Shown piece after piece: positions 38,062 through 48,221 of a stretch of 64,000 nucleotides of DNA. The first letter of the stretch is position 1. Every line of letters begins with the position of its first letter. Source of the stretch: Incurvaria masculella (lineage: Eukaryota > Arthropoda > Insecta > Lepidoptera > Incurvariidae). A model generated the notes under the pieces. It did no database searches. It saw only the letters and a list, made by a program, of their open reading frames with translations, and was not told the DNA's origin. A program made the position numbers and the translations under genes. The stretch is from the NCBI GenBank assembly GCA_946894095.1, contig OX335642.1, positions 16,503,021 through 16,567,020 on the forward strand, given 5' to 3'.

Positions 38062-38600
38062 GGTGGACCTTCCCGCTCAACTCACCATACGAACGTGGAA
38101 AGAAGATCATGCGCATATTTCTTGTCAGAGATCCAAAAATTATACTCAATACAACTATATTTGATCGAACGGGTTGCCTTCATAAAGTCCAAAAAGCATA
38201 AGGTCCAAAACCCAGAACGTCCAAAAGTATGTATTTTCGTGTGTATTATAAAATGCATATAATCTAACCTAACCTAACCTAATCCAATTAAAAGTATCCG
38301 TATTCGTAAGTATTTTGGACGGTATGGGTTTTGGACCTTGTGCTTTTTGGACTTTATGATGCGTCCCCGATCGAACTAGATGTCTGATGACCATTGGCAT
38401 TGTAAAATAGTGATTGGTTTCTAAGTTATAAGGCCCGAAAGTTTGAATTTTTCGCGCGTTTTATACAATAGCTTTGGAGGTGGATTATTCAACAATAAAA
38501 AAATACCTCTTAAAAAGATTAGTCATCAGACGTATGAAAATTTCATGAAAATTTATACTCAATTTAGTTTTTGTTTGATTTTTTCTCTTTCTGCAATCGG
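38062..38600 (+). mobile_element. TTAA MITE family A, interrupted copy
   Basis: Starts after a TTAA with GGTGGACCTTCCCGCTCAACT and runs through GATCGAACTAGATGTCTGATG and TTTGGAGGTGGATTA. Split by a 198-bp insertion at 38171-38368. Its 3' end is lost near 38600. Confidence 0.8.
38171..38368. mobile_element. hAT-like hairpin MITE nested in a family A MITE
   Basis: 198 bp flanked by a perfect 8-bp duplication GATCGAAC (38163-38170, 38369-38376); 8 bp is the hAT hallmark. The inverted arms of 47 bp (38180-38226, 38313-38359) differ at about three positions. The centre holds three to four telomere-like CCTAA units at 38264-38283. Confidence 0.85.
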
Positions 38601-38992
38601 GCTTCAGATTGACACGCGTGAACGAAGGTCACTGCGATGTGTCATAATAAATGAGGACATTGTATGCAATGTAATGCTAAAGCTTTCATAACAGACCCAT
38701 CAATGGGTATCTATATATAAATAATTCGCGGTTCACTACGTTCAGACGCACGTTTACAACCTACACTTATTAAATTAAGCCAGATATCACCAGTTCTTCT
38801 AAAATTCAATGTATAGGGTCGGCCTGTGCGCTTATAACATGAAAACCACCATGATTATGATGCGGTATGTATGTAGAGCTAGAATCTCCCCATCAATTAT
38901 AGGCTGCTTACCATCACGTTATATTACCTAAGGGATGAGCAGTGGTCACGATATATTACCTAAGAAATTAGCAGTGGCGTTGAATATGAGAG

Positions 38993-39385
38993 AAGAGTGA
39001 CTCATAAGCTCTGGGGCGCGGCGACTTGCTTTGCGTGCCAGCGGTCATGGGTTTCAACCCCTGTCAGTCCATGCACCACTTTTTTTTCTTTCTGAGTTGG
39101 CTAAGTGCGTTTAGTCACGAATGCGCGCTGTTCCTTGGTTGGAAACCATGTAAAAATGTAGGTCCCCTTCGCCTAACAGTTGGTGGTCAGTAACGTCGCA
39201 TTGGATGAATAGATAGTCGAAACGGCAATGAAAAATTGTCCATATTTTCCATCCAGTTCAATACAGCCATGCATTATAAGGAAGGTTCGGCCATGCCACC
39301 TAGTTCCGAATTGGTGTGTTAGGTGAATTAAATGAAAGCTGGTTTGGTATTAACCATCCATGTTCAGTTACATAAACAAAAATAA
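38993..39385 (+). mobile_element. tRNA-derived SINE, family C, near full length
   Basis: tRNA-like head with a B-box-like GGTCATGGGTTTCAACCCC, then CACCACTTTTTTTTC, the CATGCGAG/CGCGCTG junction, CCATGTAAAAATGTAGG and the tail CCATCCATGTTCAG plus A-rich sequence. Same order as 5202-5555. Confidence 0.8.
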
Positions 39386-39866
39386 AATGTGCTGAAAAAA
39401 TAACCTAAACCAAACTTCCGACAGTCTGAACTGCCCCAAAATCTAGAAGCAACAGCGCATTTAAAATAACGAGGGGAACCAATATTCGGCCGATGTAACC
39501 CGGACACGAGTATCGACACAAAAACCAATCAACCAAACAACTCGCGTAACTCGAACCGCTGTTTGGGTATCGTTAAAAGCGAAAAAAGAAAACTTTCCTA
39601 ACATTCTAAAGCCCCTGTCAAACGATGCAAGTATTCGTTGCGAGTTCAGCTTGCCAGTTGGCCCGCTAGCATCAGTCACGTGTAGTTAGCACGACTCGCA
39701 CAACTCGCACGAGTCTACAGTCATGCGAGTCTTGATGTTCTCACCGACAAAATCCGTTGTCCTCCTAAACCTCGTCGTCGCGTGGATTTTATAATTTTCT
39801 AATGCGAACAATTTCAATGTATCTTGTTTCTTTGGTTTTTATTCCACCATGCCATACGATCTAGGC
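39386..39866. other. No feature recognised
   Basis: Mixed composition. Repeated CACGACTCGCACAACTCGCACGAG near 39690 is a short local repeat. No exon. Confidence 0.4.
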
Positions 39867-39985
39867 CAGTGTTTCTTAGCCTGGGGTCCATGGACCCCTT
39901 GGGGTTCCGTGGCACCAGGGCTGGGGGATCAATTTTAAAATTCCGCAAGGGATCCATCCAAAATCAAAGAGGTTAAGACACCCTG
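39867..39985. mobile_element. 119-bp hAT MITE with 8-bp target duplication
   Basis: Termini CAGTGTTTCTTAGCC and GGTTAAGACACCCTG are inverted and follow the hAT CAGTG(G/T)TTCT pattern. The 8-bp duplication ATCTAGGC flanks it (39859-39866, 39986-39993). The inner GGGGTCC palindromes are also typical of this group. Confidence 0.88.
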
Positions 39986-40132
39986 ATCTAGGCGAACTCG
40001 GGAGCTAGCAGCATGTTTACGCGGCTGTATCTACTTGCTTTTGCGCTTTTAGTTCTCCAGACTAGCACAGGAAGTACCGTCCGGTTCTAAATCTTCACAA
40101 GGTACCCGCCCCACTAGGACTAGACTTCTTTC

Positions 40133-40445
40133 ACTTTCTGAGTTGGTTATGTGCATTTCGTCATGAATGCGAGCTGCTCCATGGTTCTGAATCCATGTTA
40201 AACTGTAGATCCCCTTCCCCTACTATGGGAAAGGGCTCGCCCGGGTTGGTACCATCGCAATGGATGAAAAGATGGTTGAAGCGGCAATAAAAAAATGGCC
40301 GTGTTTTCCGTCCAGTTCAATGTAGCCGTGCTCATAAAGGGAAGGTCCTGGCATGTCACCTAATTCCTTTGGGGATGTGGTGTATTGGGCTAATATCATA
40401 ACGGTAGTTTTGTGGTATTAGCTATCCATGTTGCATAAAAAACAG
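40133..40445 (+). repeat. SINE family C, 5'-truncated
   Basis: Begins at CTGAGTTGGTTATGTGCATTTC, then GGTTCTGAATCCATGTTAAAC, GGGTTGGTACCATCGCA, CAGTTCAATGTAGCCGTGCTC and a CTATCCATGTTG end with an A-rich tail. Confidence 0.78.
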
Positions 40446-41465
40446 ATACTGAGGATGTGCTTGCCGGACAACAGGCGTAAAATTGAACATGCTCAATTCT
40501 CCGACGGTTTCGCTGTCTGAATGGATGATGGTCGCACCGAGAAGTTGTCACAAGCAGCGATTTCGCTCGCGGCGAGTGAACGAATAGCGAACACTCGCTG
40601 CGTGTGACAGGGGCTTAAGATACAGGAAAACGAAATGTACGCATGCTGTGTGCGGGTCGCCTATATTTATATTTAGCGGCGGGGCGACCGAATGACGCTC
40701 CGTTTGATTCCTCACACTCTGAGGCTAATTCGGGAGTGTATCAGATGGGTGTAACGCTTTCTAATGGAGATTTATGGGCATCGGGGTTACATCTAAATAC
40801 AGAATCGATTCACATTTTGTCGATGTAGCTATCTGCATTCCTTCATCGCTTCATTACACTTTAGCATCCAACAAGTCCTCACATTTATTATTTTAACAAG
40901 TTCTCAAAACAAAACTTGTGAAAATAAAATGGTTAGTTTAATATTAGGAAGCCAAAGAGCAAGTTCAGTGTTGAGTTTAAATTTAAAAGAATCTGTGAAT
41001 AAACGCTGTTCGAGATTAAAGTTTTAAAATATGATATATTTTGATGGGGCTGAAGTAATTATTCTGAAGTAATTATGTTGTAAGTATTCTTGTCCCAGGG
41101 ACTTAAAAAATGCTGGATATTTATGGAGATGATGTTGACGTGTCCCCCTTCGATTTAAGAATTTCTAAAGCTCAAATAAAAAAAATCTGATTTCGTATTT
41201 TTTTCCAAGCTTACAAATACATCTACTGAGCTTCTATATATTTTTTCATTTTTTGCAGCTCATTTATCTAGGGTTCCAATGTAAAATTAACTGCTGCAAG
41301 AGCATTTCTTTGCATGTATGTGTATAACTTACGTCTGCTATTCTAAAGTGCTCAATTGCTGAAACATCTCGCAAACATGTTGTAAGCAATAAGACTTATC
41401 CCGATGGTTGCACGTGTCGTGTCTTCAATTAGTTTAGTAGCTAGCACTTCTAAAACCAAACGATG
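40446..41465. other. No gene recognised
   Basis: About 1 kb of AT-rich sequence with small open frames only. Confidence 0.45.
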
Positions 41466-41692
41466 CAGCCCGTAAGCGGTTTTCCCCAAACAAACGTAGT
41501 TTACAAATCATTTAAAAACCACTCTTCCAACTAACGTGATATTTGGTATCGAATATCAGACAACGAATATCTCTATCTGCAAGTTTATATTTTGCTGAAA
41601 AATCGAAACCAATTCAAATAACAGGAAAAAGAAAATCGTCATACAAATTAAGCGTAATTTTCTGATGCTTACGGATACACGCCGAGCCGACT
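41466..41692. mobile_element. TTAA MITE family B, shortened copy
   Basis: CCCGTAAGCGGTTTTCCCC...AACGTAGTTTACAAATCATTT at the left and GATGCTTACGG...GAGCCGACTG at the right, as in 36150-36492, but the centre is reduced and no flanking TTAA remains. Confidence 0.65.
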
Positions 41693-42344
41693 GAAACTGA
41701 AGGAAAACTACAGACTTGACTGCGGGTATGATATCTGGAAGCTCTGACAGATCCCTATTTAGGTCAGGTAGGTGAAGTGACAAGTAAGCATTATTACACA
41801 TTTAGAATTACTTCCAAAGAACGGCAAAGTGGTCGACTCCATTCAGATTCCAGGAACTATCGAACAAGATAATCACAGTGTGCGATTGGAAAGACATGAG
41901 ACATATGAGCTTAATTATTAATATGTTTGTCCCAACATTAATGCGATACGTTTTATTTTTAGCAGTTCTGCACATTCCGAAGGTGAAATTACTATTGCCT
42001 ATTTTTCTAACACAGTCTCGTATGATTTTAACCAATGCTCTGTATTCCGCCTTCCGTATTTATCTTCAAATTTAGATCAGCAGTCTAATTATTTTTTTAT
42101 AAGTGTTTTATTTGCAGGTTATAAGGTTGCGTTAACATATTTGATGACATAAAAGTTTCTTTTAGCAAAAATATTGCAGCGATTTTTTTTTCAACTCCTT
42201 TCGTTAAATCTGACTGAACCAAATGATGGACGAAACGAGCAAGGACGAAAATAACCAAAAACTAACTTATAAAAGAAAATATGTGTCCAAGGAGGTAATG
42301 CGCGTAATGCGGAGAAGGTAAGCCTCTGCAGCTTAGTGGCGCCT
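41693..42344. other. No gene recognised
   Basis: AT-rich, with unconvincing short open frames only. Confidence 0.45.
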
Positions 42345-42500
42345 CGGCGTTAGATTGTTCAAGTTAAGCAACACTGGGCGCGGTCGGTTTCTGGTTGGGC
42401 CAATTGTCAGTTTTGCATCCAGTTTAACGCATGCATGCACTGAAAGGAAGGCTCTTGCATGGCGCTTGTTCCCATGTAGGGTGTTTTGGGCTTATATAAT
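42345..42500 (+). mobile_element. 5S rRNA-derived SINE fragment
   Basis: AAGTTAAGCAACA followed by GGGCGCGGTCGG and TCTGGTTGGG reproduces the internal control region of insect 5S rRNA with a few changes (42359-42402). The rest (CATCCAGTTTAACGCATGCATG, GGAAGGCTCTTGCATGGCGC, GTTTTGGGCTTA) matches the family C body. So this copy has a 5S-type instead of a tRNA-type head. Confidence 0.55.
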
Positions 42501-42919
42501 GACAAGTCCATTAAAAAAGGTAATTAATAGATACAGGACTTTTGATATCATTTCCCAAAAACGTTTGTGAGTAAAACATTCTTTATCTGACGGGCCCACA
42601 GATGTTAAGGAACGAAAACAATACTTACTATGTACTTTCTAAAAATAGTCCAAGGCTGCATTTGAACCAGCAAGCAAACATTTCGTGGGGAGTGCAGTAA
42701 TTGTAAACAACTCCTTAGCAAAGCAGTATTTCGCAGCTTCGGTAACGAATTTAACACTAACAGCTCTATTTTGTGTGTCTATTTGTGACCGCGACCGCAA
42801 ATGTGTAAGCCTATTTTAGCCCATGTTATTCTTTTTATCGAATGTACACGGAAAAAAATCAGGGTTTATTGTCTTTGGTATAATAGTTTTAATATTAAGA
42901 CTTATTTAATTTTATAAAA

Positions 42920-42975
42920 TAATTACGAATGCGAGTGTGTAAAATACATCTTATAGAGGAAATAAGAAACTTTAA
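42920..42975 (+). repeat. LINE 3'-end remnant
   Basis: GCGAGTGTGTAAAATACATCT...GAGGAAATAAGAAAC repeats the element end at 29340-29390. Confidence 0.45.
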
Positions 42976-43044
42976 CTGTGTAACCGCTCTATTTTAAAAT
43001 ATTACAAATAAAATTCCAACTGCATCGAACGTTTTGTATGTTAA

Positions 43045-43585
43045 GGTGGTCCTTCCCAGCGGGACTAACTCGTTCGCGAGCACGGTACAAAACCGTGCTA
43101 TTGCTCCCTGGAACCTTCTCTGTTTCAAAGAAAAATACAGGCTCCGTGATGAGGAGGATGCAACATGTCCACAAGGCAGACAATCTTCATCGTGTTTGAT
43201 TTGGTAAGATTTACGAACATTTGAATTACAAAATGACTTCTAGCTGAAACAATCACGAGCGCTGCAGTAAAAAATCAAACAAAAACCAAATTGATAATAA
43301 ATCTTCATGAAACAACCTGGGTCTGATGACTAACCTTTTTTAGATGTTTTTATGTTATCGTTGAGTAATCCACCTCTAAAGTTATTGTATAAAATTACGT
43401 GAAAAATTTGAACTTTCGGAACTTATAACTTGGAAACCAAACACTAGTTTACAATGCCAATGGTCATTAGACATCTAGTTCGATCAAATAAAGCTGTTTT
43501 GAATATAATTTTGGATTTCTGACAAGAAAAATGCACATGATCTTCTTTCCACGTTTGTATAGCAAGTTGAGCGGGAAGGCCCACC
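43045..43585 (-). mobile_element. TTAA MITE family A, complete reverse copy
   Basis: 541 bp between TTAA sites (43041-43044, 43586-43589). Termini GGTGGTCCTTCCCAGCGGGA...GCGGGAAGGCCCACC. The body agrees with 36497-37039 read in reverse but is more diverged. Confidence 0.85.
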
Positions 43586-43592
43586 TTAACTA

Positions 43593-43987
43593 ACCCAACG
43601 TTAGTGCTTATTCCGAAACAGGATAATGAGGTGATCGAGTTCCATGGCTCGTGCCTGTTTCATCAGTCAAATTAAGAAATGTTTTTCTGAAATTTTGCAA
43701 ATTAAATAAACCAACTGAGATATATGTCTCTAGGTTTTGTTTTTTTTAATAACTAAACTTACATCCATGAAATACGCCATTAAACTTTTTGATACAAATG
43801 TTTAGAGACTTATATCATGGATGCAAGATAAATTATCAAAAAAAAATAAAACGGACGGACGTAGCCCTCAGTTGATTCATTGCAAAATTTCAGAAAAATA
43901 TTTCTCAATTTGACTGAGGAAACAGGCACGAGCCATGGAACTCGATCACCTCATTATCCTGTTTCGGAATAAGCACTAACGTTGGGT
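43593..43987. mobile_element. Long-armed hairpin MITE, family G
   Basis: Two arms of about 130 bp face each other: ACCCAACGTTAGTGCTTATT..., ATGAGGTGATCGAGTTCCATG..., CTCGTGCCTGTTTC at the left and their complements at the right, with few differences. The spacer is about 130 bp. Transcribed, it would fold into a long double-stranded hairpin. A half copy lies at 37840-38022. Confidence 0.85.
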
Positions 43988-44194
43988 GCTCTGTACGGGG
44001 TGTATTTGCAGCGAAGGTGCGCTGCACCGGCCGATGCGATTGTGCTAAATATAACCAATTTCACGCGAGACACCGCGTGCGTTATGTCACTCCGGCGCTC
44101 GCGGCTTCCTACTGCGCCCGATGGCACACTTCTGTCGAGCTTACGGTCCGAATGCGATAAAGGAGGCATTCGAACTGTGCCCTCTCATCTGCGG

Positions 44195-44365
44195 GCACAT
44201 TTCTGCGTGTGGGAAGACCACCCGCCAGGCGGGACGACGACATCAAGTGCGTCGACGGAAAGCAGTGGTTCCGTACCGCTGAGGGCCGGTAGGACTGGAG
44301 GAAATTTGGAGAGGCGTATGTCCAGCAGTGGACACAAACAGGTTGACTGACTGACTGACTTAAAT
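44195..44365 (+). mobile_element. RTE-type LINE 3' terminus
   Basis: The frame reads VGRPPARRDDDIKCVDGKQW, then FRTAEGR, an in-frame TAG, and DWRKFGEAYVQQWTQTG followed by TGA. This is the familiar C-terminus of RTE-like reverse transcriptases in moths. The short TGAC tandem tail (44343-44359) is the usual RTE-type end. The premature stop and 5' truncation make it dead. Confidence 0.75.
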
Positions 44366-44669
44366 AATATGAAGTCACAAACCATTTAACTGTATTGGTG
44401 AACCAATTAAGCATTTGTGTATTGACTTATTTAACAAATTTATATCATAACAATTATTTACATGGGTTTTTATAATGAAAATTTATAAAAACCCAAACCG
44501 GTAGAACATGTCACCGTGAACATGTGAAATTTGCACTAAATCAGCACAACAAAAATTAATATGGCCGCTAATAGTTTGATATGACACTGACATGCCATCG
44601 ACACCAGTATTACTATGATCAATTCCAACGAAATTCACATATGTTCTTAGATTTACACCGTCGCTGTAC

Positions 44670-44948
44670 ATAATGTTTTGAAAACTTAAAGGTTTTCCGG
44701 TGTGCAATGCCGTGCTTGCCCGACATGTTTCGCTTCCCACGACGGAAGTATCGTCAGGGCCACTTCGTTGCCCCGGAGTTACGTCTGACAGCCCGGCTCG
44801 TCAAACGGTAACTGGCGGGCGTCCGCTGCGAAGATTGTAGGTGTGGGTAGGTTCGGGCTGCCTCGTGGATGCGGGTAGGTTGTCAATTTGCTGTGTGGCT
44901 CCGTGCACACATACTGTAACGTTGTTTGCTGACTTGTAACGTTCATTA
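44670..44948 (-). mobile_element. Penelope-like element 3' end, inverted copy
   Basis: Reverse-strand partner of 45198-45455. Encodes the same QQIDNLPASTRQPEPTHTYN tail to its stop, followed by a hammerhead-like motif at 44717-44762, which here has one mismatch in helix I and one altered base in helix II. It lies head to head with the plus copy. Confidence 0.6.
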
Positions 44949-45460
44949 TTCGATATTCCATATGCGAGCATGTCCTCGAGAGCGGGAGTAATCACTGGAT
45001 TAGATTCGACCAAGTAACCACACTAGCAGCAGAAAAGTACTATATGCCACGCTTGGTTCGAGAATCCATTAAAATCTCCAGCCATGCAAACTTCAATAGG
45101 GACGACAGTATCAGACTCTCGCCGTCTTGGACTCCTCTTCTTGCTCAGCATAGACCGAAGGGCACACACGTCACAGTGGCACCAGCTGACACCGTTAGCT
45201 ATGTGTGCACGGAGCCCTATATGTCTATGGTGCAGCAAATTGACAACCTACCCGCATCCACGAGGCAGCCCGAACCTACCCACACCTACAATCTTCGCAG
45301 CCGACGCCCGCCAGTTACCGTTTGACGAGCCGGGCTGTCAGACGTAACTCCGGGGCAACGAAGTGGCCCTGACGATGCTTCCGTCGTGGGAAGCGAAACA
45401 TGTCGGCCAAGCACGGCATTGCACACCGGAAAACCGTAAGTTTTCAAAACATTATCCACC
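44949..45460 (+). mobile_element. Penelope-like element C-terminus and 3' end
   Basis: In-frame codons from about 44955 to the TGA at 45326 encode SICEHVLESGSNHWIRF, VTTLAAEKYYMPRLVRES, HANFNRDDSIRLSPSWTPL and a Pro/Thr-rich end. The pattern of a G-x-H-like segment, then VRE-x-I-x-I, NFNRD-x-x and LS-x-x-W-x-P-L, is typical for the end of the GIY-YIG endonuclease region in Penelope-like retroelements. Everything 5' of it is missing. Shortly after the stop lies a hammerhead-ribozyme-like motif (45364-45409). The reverse transcriptase is absent, so family assignment rests on this tail plus the ribozyme-like motif. Confidence 0.62.
45364..45409 (+). ncRNA. Type I hammerhead-ribozyme-like motif
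   Basis: Helix I: TGGCC (45364-45368) with GGCCA (45405-45409). Core CTGACGA at 45369-45375. Helix II: GCTTCC (45377-45382) with GGAAGC (45389-45394), after one unpaired T. Core GAAA at 45395-45398. A two-pair helix III is closed by AT. Cleavage triplet GTC at 45402-45404. All invariant core bases are present. Hammerheads with a very short helix III are known from Penelope-like elements. The extra T at 45376 and the tiny helix III loop could weaken a monomer. Confidence 0.6.
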
Positions 45461-46978
45461 GAAATTATCTTTAAAATAAGGCCGCGAACTGATAATGTAA
45501 AAAGTATAATGTAAAATAAAACAAAAAAATATATAAAAAAGGAAAACAATACTCTAGCACTCGTATTCAGAGAGCACCTGTCAAAACTTAGTACAAGATT
45601 AGCACCGGAATAACAATACATAATAAATCGGTTTAGTCCGGCCGACTAGTAAACCTTCTACAGCTGTATAATGGTGTTGTCCAAATGTTAACCAGTTATT
45701 CCTTGGCCTATTTGGAGCAGAAAAAGTGTTGTACGACTTAAAAATTAAACACATCCTACACAACATACACATCCTCAAGAAATAATCACACATGTTATAA
45801 ACCCAGGTGAAAGGAGCATTCTCCTAAATCCGCTAACTCCGCAAAACCCGTTTCCAATGTTCCAAAACTTGTGCCATTCCGATAAGTATATAGAACATTT
45901 ATTGTATATCTTAAGATTACCCAAAAATAGCTGGGGAAAGAATCTACCCATATATATTCACTAATTGTACGGGCGCGCGTCGTAGCGAGCGTGGACAGAG
46001 GCGGGGGAAACACCTATACACTATTATATGTAAAAGTGGCTACGCCGCCGCGCCCATACAAACGAGTTTCTGTTGCTACTTCCGTCCTTCCATGCTCTCT
46101 GTGAGGTCCTGGCGTACGCCATTTGCCGCGATTTAAAAAAAAACACACAATACTCTGAATTAGTCGAACCCAGAGAGAGCCCGTCTTTGAGGCAATTGGG
46201 GTTTATACACGTTTACAGATGCTATGGAAGAAACATAATTGACAAATTATTTGTGTCTTATATTATTTTAGTACGATTTAATTATTGAAACCTATGATTG
46301 GTTGATCTATTCATGGATCTTGAGAAATACCTATGTGTTTAAATATTTTACAACCTCAAAAGCTGAGTTTTGGTGAGCTGTAGAGGATTCTTCCCGAGAA
46401 TGAGTTCGACAAAAGTTATGGCATTCGTAACTGGATACCAAAAACTATACAATGAACCTGAAACTATGGAGACACAATTGCGACCGCGGTCCATAGTGAT
46501 CTTTCCATTCTCCTTTCACAGTGACATGGAATTTCAGGTGGCTAACACAAAGGACACCGAATTTCAAGTAAAATTTCACCACATTTTGGGATACATTACT
46601 TTTTTGCCATGATTTCCATTATTTAAAAACAGGGCCAGAAAACACTTTGAAGCCAAAAAGTGGCAAAAACTACGGCCTTTCTAGGGCTGCCAGAAGGACG
46701 TCCTCTATTTCAGACCCAAAAATTGATCTTGTCCACTAATTTGAAATCTCCAATAGAAGACAATTCTTTGTCCATTATTTGGGAAAATTGAACAAATGCA
46801 AACGGCAATTTACGTTGAGTCACGTTGCGTGAGTAGGATGGCAGTCCAGCAAACTCTTCGAAAAATATCTACTTTTAAGGCTGAAAAATACACTACTATA
46901 TTTTTGGACTGGTGCTGATTATTTTTTCCGAAAATAGTAATTTCCATTGTTTGCAGCCACTGACACTGACGAAAGATA
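45461..46978. other. No gene recognised
   Basis: Contains a half copy (45560-45640) of the MITE at 59767-59890 and an unexplained GC-rich patch near 45965-46070. No exon. Confidence 0.5.
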
Positions 46979-46982
46979 TTAA

Positions 46983-48217
46983 GGGGGTGTGTGCGATGTG
47001 TGTGAGATAGATGGCGCCACGGTCGGTCGTAGCTATTTCTGCTATAACTCCTTTAAATGATGAAGTTACAAACTATAACTGTAGTGGCGAGCACATTAAG
47101 CGGTTTTTTATTCAATCTCATAAAATAATAAAAAAAAGCTGGAATTTATGAGATCATCATGAGGGTGTGTGCAAAAAGTTGTCATTTACAATTAGCAACT
47201 TTTTGCGCGATGCCTCATATTTATATACTCGATCTACACCGCAGACCTACCGACAACGGATCAAGTAGTAACTGCAACATATGCCAGATGACACCGCATG
47301 TCTTGCTAGTGACCTAGACTCGTCAAAAGCTTCCAAGAAGATACAAACACAACTGAAAAAGATAGATCAATGGCACGAGACATGGAGAATGAAATGTAGC
47401 TCAACAAAATCCAACCACATCACGTTTACACTCAGAAAAGGAGATTGTGCAACGGTCACCATGGGGGGACAGGACTACCAAAGAAAAAAATTGTAAAATA
47501 TCTTGGACTCATCTTGATAGAAGGCTTACTTGGTCTAATCATATTAAAGCAAAGAGAACAGATGCAAATCTACAATAGTCTATCTGGAGCTACGGAATAG
47601 AACTCTGGGGGAGTGCGAGCAATTCTAATCTCGAAGTACTCCAAAGGTTCCAAAATATAGTGCTGAGAAATATAGCCAGAGCACCGTGGTTCACTCGTTA
47701 CCAAGAAATATATAAATACGTAGAAATGCCAACGTTAAAGGAAATGGTAAAAAACCAGTGCACAAGTTACAAGAACAGGCTTGAAAAACTCAGCTAAAAG
47801 TATATTAAAGACAAGTGACACTGTTTCCCGTCTGAATCGCTGGAACATTCTAGACCTGGACACGAGATCGTAGACAGCACCGATAGGTGTAACTGACAAG
47901 GGAATGAGGCTTGCTCAAGCATCTCCTGCAAAATAGAACGACTATAAACCATGTGATTATGGATCTGTGGAGCCGATGGCAGATTCAAAAAGCAACAAAA
48001 CAAAACGCCTCATAATTAACTCACAAATGCCACCCTTTTTTATATATTGTTTTATGATATTAAATACACAACTGCTTAGTGTTCTTGTCAATGCAGTTAT
48101 AGTTTGTAACTTTCTATTTTTGGGGAGATATAAGTACCACAAATAGCGACGAACGACTGTGGCGCCATCTACATGAACGGACATCGACACCGACTCGACA
48201 TGAACGCACACACCCCC
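46983..48217. mobile_element. TTAA-flanked family D pair with a Jockey-type LINE fragment between
   Basis: TTAA sites at 46979-46982 and 48218-48221. The outer ends GGGGGTGTGTGCG and CGCACACACCCCC are inverted, and the match extends over 200 bp on each side (AGATGGCGCCAC, TAGCTATTTCTGCTATAACTCC, AAGTTACAAACTATAACTG). Either one element with long inverted repeats or two opposed copies. The centre holds retrotransposon-derived sequence. Confidence 0.72.
47228..47870 (+). pseudogene. Jockey-clade LINE reverse transcriptase fragment
   Basis: LYTADLPTTDQVVTATYA precedes a one-base insertion right at the YADD box, after which DDTACLASDLDSSKASKK and IDQWHETWRMKCSSTKSNH follow. After a further frame change come VKYLGLILDRRLTW, YGIELWGSAS, LEVLQRFQNIVLRNIARAPW and SDTVSRLNRWNILDLD. 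Order and wording are those of Jockey-type ORF2 from the catalytic motif to the C-terminus. The middle is shortened, and the 5' half is absent. Confidence 0.8.
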
Positions 48218-48221
48218 TTAA

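Noticed and set aside
44483..44740. 85-codon minus frame beyond the hammerhead-like motif
   Set aside because: It begins inside the ribozyme-like motif and runs into unrelated flank; no domain.
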